Part shown: positions 9,114 to 17,650 of the stretch, piece by piece | Numbering within the stretch: position 1 is the first letter of the stretch | How the letters are laid out: every line of letters starts with the position of its first letter | Assembly: GCF_000024545.1 (NCBI RefSeq) | Contig: NC_013947.1 | Location: 3,348,001-3,412,000 of the forward strand | Source: Stackebrandtia nassauensis DSM 44728 | Lineage (GTDB): Bacteria; Actinomycetota; Actinomycetes; Mycobacteriales; Micromonosporaceae | Reading direction: 5' to 3' | Length of the DNA: 64,000 nucleotides | The notes under the pieces: generated by a model | What the model saw: the letters and a program-made list of their open reading frames with translations, nothing else | Databases searched by the model: none | Told to the model about the DNA's origin: nothing | Made by a program: the position numbers and the translations under genes

Positions 9114-9556
9114 GCGGCGATGGGGACGCCGGCGAGGATGTCGGCGAGGTAGTCGTCGAAGCTGGGGTAGGTGGTGTTGACCATGTGGCGTGCCCAGGCG
9201 GAGCGTTCGTGGACGAGGGCGGGTAGTTCCCACAGGCAGCCGGTGGCTGGTGGTGGTGTGGTGGTGAAGCCGCGGGGGTTTTTGGTGGCGCGGGCGTGGG
9301 CGAGGTGGTGTTCGCTGGTCCAGGTGTAGGTGTTGAGGTGGATGGCTTCGTCTTTGTCCTGGTGGAGGATGGCCACGGTGGCTGGTGGGGTGGGGCCTGA
9401 GTGGTCGGGTAGTAGTCGGGGTAGGTGCCGGTAGGCGGCGGTCTGGATGTGGGCGGGTATGGGCGTGGTGTCGGGGGTGAGGTGGTAGCGCTTGATGGTG
9501 CGGCCGGCGATGATGACCGGCGGCAGGTGGGTCATGTATCGCTGGGTGTAGGTCAT
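9110..9556 (-). CDS. Hypothetical protein
   Basis: About 148 residues from the ATG at 9556 (MTYTQRYMTHLPP); an in-frame upstream start at 9589 is possible. The sequence has a beta-rich N-terminal half (VIIAGRTIKRYHL), a small histidine/aromatic-rich middle (WTSEHHLAHAR) and a C-terminal helix YPSFDDYLADILAG. It is soluble, with no signal peptide or membrane segment. I recognise no catalytic motif. The codon pattern supports coding, and the tail overlaps the acyl-CoA dehydrogenase stop by 4 bp. Confidence 0.65.
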   Translation of the reverse strand: MTYTQRYMTHLPPVIIAGRTIKRYHLTPDTTPIPAHIQTAAYRHLPRLLPDHSGPTPPATVAILHQDKDEAIHLNTYTWTSEHHLAHARATKNPRGFTTTPPPATGCLWELPALVHERSAWARHMVNTTYPSFDDYLADILAGVPIAA

Positions 9557-9655
9557 GGGTGTGAGGTTATGGCGGGGGTGTGACACCACCCCCGGCTGGT
9601 GTCCTTAGTGGCCTGTTGTGTGTGTCGGCGCGGTGGACGACGAACCGGTACATTG

Positions 9656-10126
9656 ATGAATGTGGAAGATCTTGACCTGGCCATTGTGGCCGCGCTGACG
9701 GCTGATGGGCGCATGTCGTTCACGGATTTGGCGGCGCGGGTGGGTTTGTCGACTTCGGCGGTCCATCAGCGGGTCAAGCGCTTGGAGGAGCGGGGTGTGA
9801 TCGCGGGTTATACCGCGAAGATCAACTATGAGGCGTTGGGTTTGCCGTTGACGGCGTTCATCGCGATTCGTCCGATCGATCCGGCGGCTCCGGATGACGC
9901 GCCGCAGCGGTTGTCGGGGTTGAGTGAGATCGAGTCGTGTCATTCGGTGGCGGGCGAGGACTACTACTTGTTGAAGGTGCGGGTGTCGGGGCCGGCGGCG
10001 TTGGAGGATCTGTTGGCGAAGGTGCGGTCGGTGGCGGGGGTGACGCACCGTACGACGATCGTGTTGTCGACGCCGTATGAGGGTCGGGCGCCGCTGTTAA
10101 GGGGGGATCGGGTCGCGGGCTGGTAG
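9656..10126 (+). CDS. Lrp/AsnC family transcriptional regulator
   Basis: A 156-residue regulator. The N-terminal HTH reads LDLAIVAALTADGRMSFTDLAARVGLSTSAVHQRVKRLEERGVI. A RAM effector domain follows (LTAFIAIRPIDP through ESCHSVAGEDYYLLKVRVSG). These proteins sense amino acids or related metabolites. The ATG at 9656 fits the usual start of the HTH. It sits just upstream of, and opposite to, the permease/GNAT/GPP34 operon, so amino-acid transport is a plausible target. It is followed by a bidirectional terminator. Confidence 0.93.
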   Translation: MNVEDLDLAIVAALTADGRMSFTDLAARVGLSTSAVHQRVKRLEERGVIAGYTAKINYEALGLPLTAFIAIRPIDPAAPDDAPQRLSGLSEIESCHSVAGEDYYLLKVRVSGPAALEDLLAKVRSVAGVTHRTTIVLSTPYEGRAPLLRGDRVAGW

Positions 10127-10173
10127 GTGGGTGACCGCCTCGCGCCTCGCCTGGCGGTCACCCACGTCTTTTC
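10127..10173. terminator. Intrinsic terminator after the lrp-like gene
   Basis: Stem GTGGGTGACCGCC (10127-10139) pairs with its complement at 10153-10165, loop 13 nt, followed by GTCTTTT. It begins directly after the stop and separates two convergent genes. Confidence 0.8.
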
Positions 10174-10765
10174 AGGCGGTGACGGGTTGGCGCCACATGG
10201 GGTACAGGGCGGGGGCGTCGGGCCTGGGGCGGATGGGTTGGCCGAGGTCTTCGTAGCCGTGGCGTAGGTACAGCTCGCGGCAGCGCAGGCTTGCGGCTTC
10301 GAGGTAGGCGGGCATGCGCGTCAAGTCGGCGTGGTCGTGTTGGGGTTTCATGAGGGCTGAGCCCAGGCCCTGGTTTTGGGCCCCGGGGAGGACGGCCAGC
10401 AGTTGCAGGTAATGGTGGGCGGCGTGATGGGGGTGGTTGTCGTCGAAGCAGGCGCCCAGGTCGTTGAAGTAGGGTGCGCGGTCGCCGCAGATGGGGTTGT
10501 TGCGGGTTTCGAAGTCGTCGATGTCGGGGGCTGAGGACGGCAGCCACACGGCGACGCCTGAGTAGTCGTCGGTGGTGTGGACGGTGCCGTGTTTGAGGGC
10601 GTGTTCGGTGAACAGCCGGAAGTGTCGGGGCAGGATCTCGGCGCGGGCGCCCGGGTCGGGTACGAGCCAGGCGGACACGTCGAGGTCGTGGAAGGCGGCC
10701 GCGACGGTGTCGGCCAGTGCTGCGGCTTCGCCGTCCTTGGCGCGTCGGATGACGGGCGGGTTCAT
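10172..10765 (-). CDS. GNAT family N-acetyltransferase
   Basis: A 197-residue protein with the GNAT core: an N-terminal beta strand PVIRRAKDGEAAALADTVAAAF, a beta4 region HHYLQLLAVLPGAQNQGLGSALM (acetyl-CoA pyrophosphate loop Q-N-Q-G-L-G-S-A), and the C-terminal EAASLRCRELYLRHGYE. The ATG at 10765 has AGGAGA upstream and overlaps the permease stop (ATGA), so the two are translationally coupled. The substrate is unknown; coupling with an amino-acid permease hints at acetylation of an amino acid or amine. Confidence 0.9.
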   Translation of the reverse strand: MNPPVIRRAKDGEAAALADTVAAAFHDLDVSAWLVPDPGARAEILPRHFRLFTEHALKHGTVHTTDDYSGVAVWLPSSAPDIDDFETRNNPICGDRAPYFNDLGACFDDNHPHHAAHHYLQLLAVLPGAQNQGLGSALMKPQHDHADLTRMPAYLEAASLRCRELYLRHGYEDLGQPIRPRPDAPALYPMWRQPVTA

Positions 10766-12270
10766 GCGCGGTCTCCTGTCAGGACGGGGCTGTCGTGGTG
10801 TGGGGGTGGGGTGGGGGTGTTGGCGGCGCCGATGCGTTGGTAGGAGCCGGGTCGGGTGGTTTTGAGGATGAGGGCCCAGGTCACGCCGAGGGCGGCGATG
10901 AGGGCGAAGGCGGCGGGGAAGATCCACCAGGGTTGGGTGGGTTTCCAGCCGATGAGGCTGGGGAAGGCTTCGATGGCGGCGTAGACGATGGCCACGAGGA
11001 TGGCCGCGGCGGCTCCGGGCGCGAGGTAGCGGGTGATGATGTTCTCGGTGCCGCCGTTTTTGGCGAAGAAGCACACCACGGCGATGGCGGTGGCGGTGAC
11101 GAGCAAAAGGACGCCGAAGCCGCCGGTCATGCCGGTGACGAAGAACAGTTGCACCAGGGGGTCGCCGCCGGCGATGGCGAAGCCGGCGATGACGGTGATG
11201 CCGATGATGCTTTGCAGGATGGAGGCGTTTTTGGGGGCGCCGGAGCGCATGCCGGTGCGGGCGAGGCGGGTGGGCAGGACGTGTTCGCGGGCCAGCGCGT
11301 AGGTGTAGCGGGCGACGGTGTTGTGGTAGGACAGCATGGCGGCGAAGACGCTGGTGATGAGCAGGATGATGCCGATGTCGGACACGGTGGAGGTGCCGAG
11401 TCTTTCGGCGGCGACGGTGAACATCATCTCGGATTGTTGGGTGGCGGCGGTGGTGATGAGTTTGTCGTCGCCGACGGTCACGGCGATGGCCCAGGCGGTG
11501 GCGGCGTAGAAGATGACCATGAGGCCCAGGGCGAGGTAGGTGGCGACGGGGACGGTGCGGGTGCGGTCGCGGCTTTCCTCGGAGTAGACCGCGGCGGCTT
11601 CGAAGCCGACGAAGGCGGTGAAGATGGTGACGGCCACGGCGCCGATGCCGGGCAGGAACAGGTTGTCGGGGGCGAAGGTGGAAAGGCTGATGGTGCCGCC
11701 GGCGGGGTTGGCGAGGAAAACGGTGTCGAAGATGATGACGACGGCGACTTCGGCGGCGACGATGACCAAAAGGACGGTGCCGTTGATGTCGACGCGTAGG
11801 ACACCCAGGAGCGCGACGATGGCCCACGCGGTGATGGCGTAGATCCACCAGTCGATGGCCAGGCCGGTTTTGTTGGTGATGAAGGCTTGCATGGTGGCGC
11901 CGAAGATGCCGTACAGGCCGACTTGCATCATGTTGTACGCGGTGAAGGCGGTGAAGGCGGCGGCGACTCCGGCGGGTTTTCCGGCTCCTTGGGCGACGTA
12001 GGAGTAGAAGGCGCCGGTGTTGTTGATGCGCCTGGACATGGCCATGTAGCCGATGGAGAACAGGCCGAGGACGGCTGCCATGAGCAGGAATGCCAGGGGG
12101 TAGCCGGTGATGCCGGTGTCGGCTGAGACGGTGGCCCAGCCGACGGTGACAACGCCGCCGATGGTCATCAGGGGGGCGGCGGCGGTCATCGCGAAGGCGA
12201 TGATGGAGGGTGCGCCGAGTCGGTCGGCGGCCAGGGCGTCGTCGACGACGGAGCGGGTGGGGGCGGACAT
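10762..12270 (-). CDS. APC family amino acid permease
   Basis: A 502-residue integral membrane transporter with about 12 TM segments. The first unwound helix carries LGAPSIIAFAMTAAAPLMTIGG, and TM6 carries FVGFEAAAVYSEESRDRTR, the substrate-binding FExAA feature of APC transporters. The C-terminal ~30 residues are Pro/His-rich and cytoplasmic. It lies between the GPP34 gene (27-bp gap upstream) and the GNAT (4-bp overlap downstream), forming a three-gene minus-strand operon. It probably imports an amino acid or polyamine. Confidence 0.92.
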   Translation of the reverse strand: MSAPTRSVVDDALAADRLGAPSIIAFAMTAAAPLMTIGGVVTVGWATVSADTGITGYPLAFLLMAAVLGLFSIGYMAMSRRINNTGAFYSYVAQGAGKPAGVAAAFTAFTAYNMMQVGLYGIFGATMQAFITNKTGLAIDWWIYAITAWAIVALLGVLRVDINGTVLLVIVAAEVAVVIIFDTVFLANPAGGTISLSTFAPDNLFLPGIGAVAVTIFTAFVGFEAAAVYSEESRDRTRTVPVATYLALGLMVIFYAATAWAIAVTVGDDKLITTAATQQSEMMFTVAAERLGTSTVSDIGIILLITSVFAAMLSYHNTVARYTYALAREHVLPTRLARTGMRSGAPKNASILQSIIGITVIAGFAIAGGDPLVQLFFVTGMTGGFGVLLLVTATAIAVVCFFAKNGGTENIITRYLAPGAAAAILVAIVYAAIEAFPSLIGWKPTQPWWIFPAAFALIAALGVTWALILKTTRPGSYQRIGAANTPTPPPHHDSPVLTGDRA

Positions 12271-12297
12271 GGGGGGTGGGTTCTCCGTTCCTTAAGT

Positions 12298-12924
12298 TCA
12301 GGTTTGGTGGGTCATGATGATCTGTCCGACGAGGTGCCTGGTGTTGTCCATGATGGTGCGGTATTCGCCTGGCAGGTGGGTGATGACGTGGCGCAGGTAG
12401 CGGGTGCCGACGTGGCCGGGGTCGTCCCACAGGACGTGGGGTGTCAGGCCGGTGGCGTCGATCCAGGCGATGAGGATCTGGTCGACGGCGTCGACGGGGC
12501 GGGCTTGGGCGAGGCGTTTGGCGATGCGGGCGCCGGGCCAGGCGGCGTCGGTGGACACTTTGGGCACGAAGCGGCGGCGTTTGCGTCCCAGGAGGTTGCG
12601 GGTGTGTTGTTCGTCGACGATGCCGTGGCGCAAAAGCCGGGAGGCGATGTCGTCTTCGGCGGTGCGGGCGAAGAACCGCAGCCAGGTGTCGATGGTGTGG
12701 GTTTCGCGGGCGATGTGGTCGGCGATGGTGTGTTGCAGCAGGTCGGGGGAGGGGGTACGGTCGCGTAGCGTGGGCTGGTTGCCGTTGATGGCCAGGCGTT
12801 TGTTGTAGACCATTTCGCACAGGAGTCCGGCTGCGGCGGCGAGTCCGGCCAGGCGTGGTGGCAGCAGTGACGCGCCGGTGGTGTCGTCGTGGGCGACCAG
12901 CCAGCATTCGTCGGCGAGCAGCAC
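12298..12924 (-). CDS. GPP34 (GOLPH3/Vps74-like) family protein
   Basis: Roughly 208 residues from the GTG at 12924 (AAAGGAA upstream). The start LLADECWLVAHDDTTG, the LAGLAAAAGLLCEMVYNKRLAI helix, and the TWLRFFARTAEDDIASRLLRHGIV block match the actinobacterial GPP34 family. Eukaryotic relatives bind phosphatidylinositol-4-phosphate on Golgi membranes; the bacterial role is not established. It heads the GPP34/permease/GNAT operon. A paralogue lies at 36176-36838. Confidence 0.85.
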   Translation of the reverse strand: MLLADECWLVAHDDTTGASLLPPRLAGLAAAAGLLCEMVYNKRLAINGNQPTLRDRTPSPDLLQHTIADHIARETHTIDTWLRFFARTAEDDIASRLLRHGIVDEQHTRNLLGRKRRRFVPKVSTDAAWPGARIAKRLAQARPVDAVDQILIAWIDATGLTPHVLWDDPGHVGTRYLRHVITHLPGEYRTIMDNTRHLVGQIIMTHQT

Positions 12925-13264
12925 GCTTGTGTGGTTCCTTTCGTGGTGGCGCGGCGGGGGAGGCTGGTGCGGTGACGGCACCGGCACGTAAGGCGTTGAC
13001 CGCGCGCCAACACGTTGCTACAGGTGTGGGCGGTTGCCTAGCTCAGGGTGGGCGTTCATGGTGAACGCGCTGGAAACACCTCGCGGCGTGTGTCTCCTAT
13101 AGACACCCACTTGCATTGACGCTGGTCGATGCGTCGTCTTTCTGGGTATACCCTCCGAACGTATCGGGGCATCAATACAGGGCGATGTGTGCTGTTTTGG
13201 CCACGCCGCTACCCTAAGGAGCGATACCCCGACCCCGTCAGCAGTTGTGCAGGAGGCTCCTCGC
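12925..13264. other. 340-bp intergenic region between divergent genes
   Basis: This gap separates the GPP34 operon from the XRE regulator. I see no gene. It contains two GGGGGAG-type copies close by (12745 and 12956) and AT-richer elements such as GGGTATACCC near 13143, but no promoter I would defend. A Shine-Dalgarno AGGAGG at its right end precedes the next start. Confidence 0.5.
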
Positions 13265-14380
13265 GTGTTGCCGGTCTTGCCCGTCGCCGATACGAAATGG
13301 TGGACACACGAGTCGTTTCGCGGCGTGCCGCTGCCGCAGATCCTGGCCGCGCGCGACTTCGGGCAGGTGTTCGCGTTCCTGAAGTCCCGCGGCTGGAGTG
13401 TGGGCGCCATCGCCGCGGTCACCCGGGTACAGGAGGCCCGGGTCCGCGAGATCATGGCCGGCCGACGCAAGGTCACCTCCTATGAGGTCATCGAACGCAT
13501 CGTCACCGGCCTGTCCATCGACCGCGCCACCTGCGGCATCGGCACCGCGGCGGCCACCTGCCAGTGCGCCACGACCACACCCGACGCCTCCATCACCGAG
13601 TTGATGGCCCACGCCGAAAACCTCAAACCCGACGGCCTGGCGTTGCTGATGGCCCACACCGACCACATCCGCGACCTGTCGCACAGCCTCGGCGCGGCCG
13701 CCGCCCTCACGGCGTTGGGCGCTCACCTGGAGACGCTGGCGCGCCTGCGGTCGTTCAGCGTGTCGACGGCGAGGCGGCGTGACGTGGCCAAACTGTTCCA
13801 CGACGCGGCGTGCCTGGCCGGGTGCCTGTCGGGTTCGATCGGCGACGACACCGCGGCGTGGCGCCACCACGAGGCCGCCAAGGACGCCGCCCGTGAGGCC
13901 GAATGCACCGCCGCGCTGGCCCATACGCTGTCGCAGCAGTCGCGGATCCTGGCCTCGGGCGGTCACGCCGCCGCGCAGCGCCGCCTGGACGCGCAGATCA
14001 AACACCTCAACGCGGGTGCGGTGTTGCCGGAGGTGTCGCGGGGGGAAGAGATCACCCACTACCACGGCAGGCTGTATCAACGCGCCCGCTTAGGTGTGGC
14101 GGTCCAGCTCGGCGATGGTGGCGTTCAGCCACGCGAACTCGGTGTTGGTTTTGGCGTGGGCGATGGACAGCAGGCCCTGTCGGAACGGGTCGTCGAAGTC
14201 GTCGACGGCCGCCGGGCGGCCGTGTTCGTCGAAGAAGTACGGCACCGGCTCGGACAAAAACGCCAGGCGGCGGCGCAACACGATGGCCTGTTCCCTTGGA
14301 TTGTCCAAATGCCGCAAGAACGCCAGCAGCGTGAACCACCGGTTCTCGTCCGAAATGGTCAAATCCTCGGGGTCGCGTAG
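13265..14380 (+). CDS. XRE-family regulator, 3' end apparently lost
   Basis: The GTG at 13265 has AGGAGG 8 nt upstream. Residues ~1-90 are an HTH domain typical of actinomycete XRE regulators: WTHESFRGVPLPQILAARD, FLKSRGWSVGAIAAVTRVQE, AGRRKVTSYEVIERI. Residues ~110-275 are an Ala/Leu-rich helical, TPR-like region with repeated HDAACLAG and AALAHTLSQQS blocks. The plausible protein ends near 14090 (LYQRARL), exactly where the convergent PadR gene ends; the frame then stays open antisense through PadR to a TAG at 14380. Relatives usually carry a longer TPR tail, so I infer a 3' truncation and a nonstop extension. It may still be translated. Confidence 0.7.
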   Translation: MLPVLPVADTKWWTHESFRGVPLPQILAARDFGQVFAFLKSRGWSVGAIAAVTRVQEARVREIMAGRRKVTSYEVIERIVTGLSIDRATCGIGTAAATCQCATTTPDASITELMAHAENLKPDGLALLMAHTDHIRDLSHSLGAAAALTALGAHLETLARLRSFSVSTARRRDVAKLFHDAACLAGCLSGSIGDDTAAWRHHEAAKDAAREAECTAALAHTLSQQSRILASGGHAAAQRRLDAQIKHLNAGAVLPEVSRGEEITHYHGRLYQRARLGVAVQLGDGGVQPRELGVGFGVGDGQQALSERVVEVVDGRRAAVFVEEVRHRLGQKRQAAAQHDGLFPWIVQMPQERQQREPPVLVRNGQILGVA

Positions 14381-14623
14381 CAGCCACGTCAGATGGTCGA
14401 TGCCTTTTTGGGTCAGCTCGAGCATGTGGCGGGGTGCGGCCACTTTGCCCGGTGCACTGCGGCGGGTAAGCATCCCGGCGGTTTCCAGGCGTTTGATCGC
14501 CGGGTACAGGGTGCCGTCGGCGATGGGTTTGACGTGACCGGTCAGCGCGGCGATACGGCTTTTGAGGTCGTAGCCGTGCAGCGGGTGGTCGCGCAGGAAA
14601 CCCAGGATCGCCAGCTTCAACAT
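14090..14623 (-). CDS. PadR family transcriptional regulator
   Basis: About 177 residues. The PadR winged helix is clear: LAILGFLRDHPLHGYDLKSRIAALTG, ADGTLYPAIKRLETAGMLTRR, and a beta wing ending MLELTQKGI. The C-terminal helical Vir-type domain (RWFTLLAFLRHLDNPREQAIVLRRRL) is full length. The ATG at 14623 was chosen over 14641 because MLKLAILG is the usual family start. No transporter lies beside it, so the target may be itself or the neighbouring HTH-MurA gene. Its 3' end abuts the stop-less XRE gene. Confidence 0.92.
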   Translation of the reverse strand: MLKLAILGFLRDHPLHGYDLKSRIAALTGHVKPIADGTLYPAIKRLETAGMLTRRSAPGKVAAPRHMLELTQKGIDHLTWLLRDPEDLTISDENRWFTLLAFLRHLDNPREQAIVLRRRLAFLSEPVPYFFDEHGRPAAVDDFDDPFRQGLLSIAHAKTNTEFAWLNATIAELDRHT

Positions 14624-14670
14624 GCGCCCATTATGGTGCAAGGCTGCGACAGGTGGGTGGTGCGGTTGCC

Positions 14671-16212
14671 TTAAGCGTCGCCGAATACTTCGATGCTGGC
14701 GCCCAGGAGGCTCAACCGTTCCGCCAACTGCTCGTATCCTCTGTGGATGACGTTGATGTCGCGCAGTACCGAGGTGCCTTTGGCGGCCAGCATCGCCAGC
14801 AGCAGCACCACGGCGGGGCGCAGTGCCGGCGGGCAGATGACTTCGGCGCCGGAGAAGTGGGTGGGGCCGTCGACGCGCAGCCGGTGCGGGTCCATCAGGG
14901 TGATGCGGGCGCCGAGTTTGTTCAGGTCGGTCAGGTAGATCGCCCGGTTGTCGTAGACCCAGTCGTGGATGTCGGTGGATCCGTTGGCGTAGGCCGCGAT
15001 CAGGGTGAAGAACGGCAGGTTGTCGATGTTGAGGCCGGGGAACGGCATCGGGTGGACCTTGTCGATGGGGGCGATCAACGTGGAGGGTCGCACGGTGATG
15101 TCGACCAGGCGGGTGTTGCCGTTGGCGGCGAGGTATTCGGGGCCGCGGGAGTAGTCCAGGCCCATCTCCTCCAACAGCGCGACCTCGATTTCCAGGAACT
15201 CGATCGGTACCCGCGCCACGGTGATGGACGAACCGGTGACGATGCCTGCGGTGATGAGGCTCATCGCTTCGATGGGGTCCTCACTGGGGGCGTAGTCGAC
15301 GTCGCGGTCGATGCGGGGCACACCGTGGACGGTGAGGGTGGTGGTGCCGACGCCGTCGATCCGCACCCCGAGTTTTTGCAGGTAGAAGCACAGGTCTTGG
15401 ACCATGTAGTTGGGGGAGGCGTTCCTGATGACGGTGACACCGCCTGCGCGGGCGGCGGCCATGAGCGCGTTTTCGGTGACGGTGTCGCCGCGTTCGATCA
15501 GCACGATGGGTCGCGGCGGGACCTGCCGGGTGACGGTGGCGTGGTATTCCCCGGCACCGGCTTTGACTTCCAGGCCGAAGTGACGTAGCGCCATCATGTG
15601 GGGTTCGACGGTGCGGGTGCCCAGGTCGCAGCCGCCGGCGTAGGGCAGGCCGAAGGTGTCGAAGTCGTGCAGCAGCGGCGCCAGGAACATGATGATGCTG
15701 CGGGTGCGGCGGGCGGCGTCTTCGTCGATGTTGTCCAGCCGCAACTTCGCCGGCGGCACGATCTCCAGGTCGTTGTCCTCCAGCCACCGGTATTTGACGC
15801 CCATGGATTCCATGACGCGCAGGATCCGGTTGACCTCTTCGATGCGCGCCACCCGCCGCAGCGTGGTCTTGCCCCGGTTCAACAACGACGCGCACAGCAG
15901 GGCGACGCCGGCGTTTTTGGAGGTCTTGACGTCGATGGTGCCCGACAGTTCCTGTCCGCCGCGTACCCGCAGGTGGACCGCGGCGGGTTTGCCGAGGGTG
16001 ACGAACTCGGAGTCCAGGGCCTCGGAGACCCGGTTGAGCATGTCGACGCTGAGGTTTTGGGCGCCGCGTTCGATCCGGTTGACCGCGCTTTGGCTGGTGC
16101 CCAGCAGGTCGGCCAGCTGGGTTTGGGTGAGGCCGCGGTGTTTGCGGGCGTCGCGGATCAGGGTGCCGATGCGGCGCAGGATGTCTTCGGTGCGTGCTGG
16201 CGTTTCCGACAT
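14671..16212 (-). CDS. HTH-XRE / UDP-GlcNAc 1-carboxyvinyltransferase (MurA-like) fusion
   Basis: A 513-residue two-domain protein. Residues ~8-68 are a Cro/CI HTH (LIRDARKHRGLTQTQLADLLGTSQSAVNRIERG). Residues ~78-510 are an EPSP-synthase/MurA fold. The Lys-Asn pair of the substrate site is present (SKNAG, K99-N100), as is a cysteine (GGCDLGTRTVEPH, C195) at the place of the catalytic, fosfomycin-reactive Cys of E. coli MurA; mycobacteria have Asp there. MurA commits UDP-GlcNAc to peptidoglycan. The HTH suggests a regulator that senses a wall precursor, or a specialised second MurA. The ATG at 16212 fits the HTH start. Both domains are certain; the function is not. Confidence 0.9.
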   Translation of the reverse strand: MSETPARTEDILRRIGTLIRDARKHRGLTQTQLADLLGTSQSAVNRIERGAQNLSVDMLNRVSEALDSEFVTLGKPAAVHLRVRGGQELSGTIDVKTSKNAGVALLCASLLNRGKTTLRRVARIEEVNRILRVMESMGVKYRWLEDNDLEIVPPAKLRLDNIDEDAARRTRSIIMFLAPLLHDFDTFGLPYAGGCDLGTRTVEPHMMALRHFGLEVKAGAGEYHATVTRQVPPRPIVLIERGDTVTENALMAAARAGGVTVIRNASPNYMVQDLCFYLQKLGVRIDGVGTTTLTVHGVPRIDRDVDYAPSEDPIEAMSLITAGIVTGSSITVARVPIEFLEIEVALLEEMGLDYSRGPEYLAANGNTRLVDITVRPSTLIAPIDKVHPMPFPGLNIDNLPFFTLIAAYANGSTDIHDWVYDNRAIYLTDLNKLGARITLMDPHRLRVDGPTHFSGAEVICPPALRPAVVLLLAMLAAKGTSVLRDINVIHRGYEQLAERLSLLGASIEVFGDA

Positions 16213-16227
16213 GCACGCCACCGTATC

Positions 16228-16821
16228 TCACATATGGCGTGGCCCGTGGGGGCGGGCGCCGGTCAATGCCGCACGGAGTCGCGCCACCAGCGACGTTGCG
16301 GCGACGCGTGATCTTTGTCGCGGCAACGGTTTGGACAGGAACACGCATGCGTCGGCGAAGTGGTGCCAGGTGCCGAGGCTGTCCAGGCAGGAGTACCGGT
16401 CGAGGTAGGTGTGCGTTCCGTGATATCCCAGTCGCTCATACAGGCGTCTGGCGGCGGGGTTGGCCTGCGCGACGCCCAGTCCGATGCGGTCCAGGCCGCG
16501 CGCGGTGGCCTCGGTTTCGGCGGCGGTCACCAACTGGGTGCCCAGGCCGTTGCCGCGCAGCGTCTCGGGGAACACTTCCAGGCCGTTGATCTCCGGTACC
16601 CCGGGGTGCGCGTTCTTGACGGTGTCGTCGGCGCAGCCGTCCCATTTGATCTCGGCGCGTCCCACGGGGACCCGCTCTCGCCAGGCCACCAGGTAGGTGG
16701 AGTCGCCGAGCGTCTGGTTGGCGAAGCGGCGGGCGTGAAACGAGTGCACGCTGGGGGAGGGGTTGTGGTGTTCGAGCGTCGCCACGTCGATGTCGCGGCA
16801 CGGCAGGATGGTGGCCTTCAC
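16228..16821 (-). CDS. GNAT family N-acetyltransferase
   Basis: A 197-residue protein with beta1 KATILPCRDIDVATLE, motif A (INGLEVFPETLRGNGLGTQLVTAAE, with the R-G-N-G-L-G-T acetyl-CoA loop) and the alpha4 segment NPAARRLYERLGY. I prefer the GTG at 16821. An ATG at 16860 has a better GAAGG ribosome site but would add MFVLGE with TTT/GTT/TTA codons unlike the gene. Those AT-rich bases look more like a promoter (TTGAAG, 17 bp, TTAGGT on the minus strand). It lies 15 bp upstream of the HTH-MurA start. Substrate unknown. Confidence 0.87.
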   Translation of the reverse strand: MKATILPCRDIDVATLEHHNPSPSVHSFHARRFANQTLGDSTYLVAWRERVPVGRAEIKWDGCADDTVKNAHPGVPEINGLEVFPETLRGNGLGTQLVTAAETEATARGLDRIGLGVAQANPAARRLYERLGYHGTHTYLDRYSCLDSLGTWHHFADACVFLSKPLPRQRSRVAATSLVARLRAALTGARPHGPRHM

Positions 16822-16977
16822 GCCTTGAGGCTGGCACACGGTTTCACCTAAAACAAACATTAAGAAACCTTCAATATCGATGGTTTTGTATGGAATCGGG
16901 GTGGTGGCGGCCCCTATGCTGCGCATAAGAAAGTTCCTTCACAAAACTGGTTCGCATCCCCCAGGAGGACCCCCTTT

Positions 16978-17571
16978 ATGCGCCGCAACCGCAAACTGCT
17001 GTTGGCAGCCGTCGCCACCGGCGGCGTCGCCGTCCCGCTGGCCATCGCCGGTGTGGCGTTCGGCCACGGCTACACCGACTCACCCGAATCCCGGCAAGCC
17101 AAATGCGCCTCCGGCGAAGTCGCCGACTGTGGCGCAGTCGCCCACGAACCCCAGTCGGTCGAGGGCCCCAAGGGTTTCCCCGACAACGACATCGCCGACG
17201 GCTCGATCTGCTCGGCCGGGCTGGAGGGCTTCGCCGCGCTGGACGACCCGCGTGGCGGCGAGTGGCCGACCACCACCATGAACCCCGGCGAACAGACCTT
17301 CCACTGGACGCTGACGGCACCCCACGCCACCGACAAGTGGGAATTCTTCATCACCAAGGACGGCTGGGACGGCACCAAAGCCCTCACCCGCGCCGACCTG
17401 GAGGCCGAACCGTTCTTCACCCAGGACGACGGCGGCGCCAAACCCGGCAACAGTGTCGACCTGACAGTCAACGTCCCCGACAAGACCGGACGCCACCTCA
17501 TCCTCGGGGTGTGGACGATCGCCGACACCTCCAACGCGTTCTACGCCTGCTCCGACGTGACCTTCGAGTAA
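16978..17571 (+). CDS. Secreted AA10 lytic polysaccharide monooxygenase
   Basis: A 197-residue copper enzyme that cleaves crystalline chitin or cellulose oxidatively. MRRNRKLLLAAVATGG and a hydrophobic stretch form a signal peptide that would be cut at AFG|HGYTDS, exposing His30 as the N-terminal histidine of the copper brace. The second brace His is in TAPHATDKWEFF (H116). AFYACSDVTF near the end carries the axial-site aromatic. Cysteines pair as in single-domain chitin-active AA10s (QAKCASGEVADC). No separate binding module is present. AGGAGG lies upstream of the ATG, and a hairpin terminator follows. Chitin preference is inference. Confidence 0.93.
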   Translation: MRRNRKLLLAAVATGGVAVPLAIAGVAFGHGYTDSPESRQAKCASGEVADCGAVAHEPQSVEGPKGFPDNDIADGSICSAGLEGFAALDDPRGGEWPTTTMNPGEQTFHWTLTAPHATDKWEFFITKDGWDGTKALTRADLEAEPFFTQDDGGAKPGNSVDLTVNVPDKTGRHLILGVWTIADTSNAFYACSDVTFE

Positions 17572-17598
17572 CAGTCCCCGGCATCTGTCACTCTCCCA

Positions 17599-17632
17599 CC
17601 GGGCACACCCGCAGATGCGCGGGTGTGCCCGG
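17599..17632. terminator. Hairpin terminator after the LPMO gene
   Basis: Perfect 14-bp stem CCGGGCACACCCGC / complement (17599-17612, 17619-17632), 6-nt loop, 27 bp after the stop and before the next start. No U-tract. Confidence 0.7.
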
Positions 17633-17650
17633 CTATCGTTGCGGCCAGAC

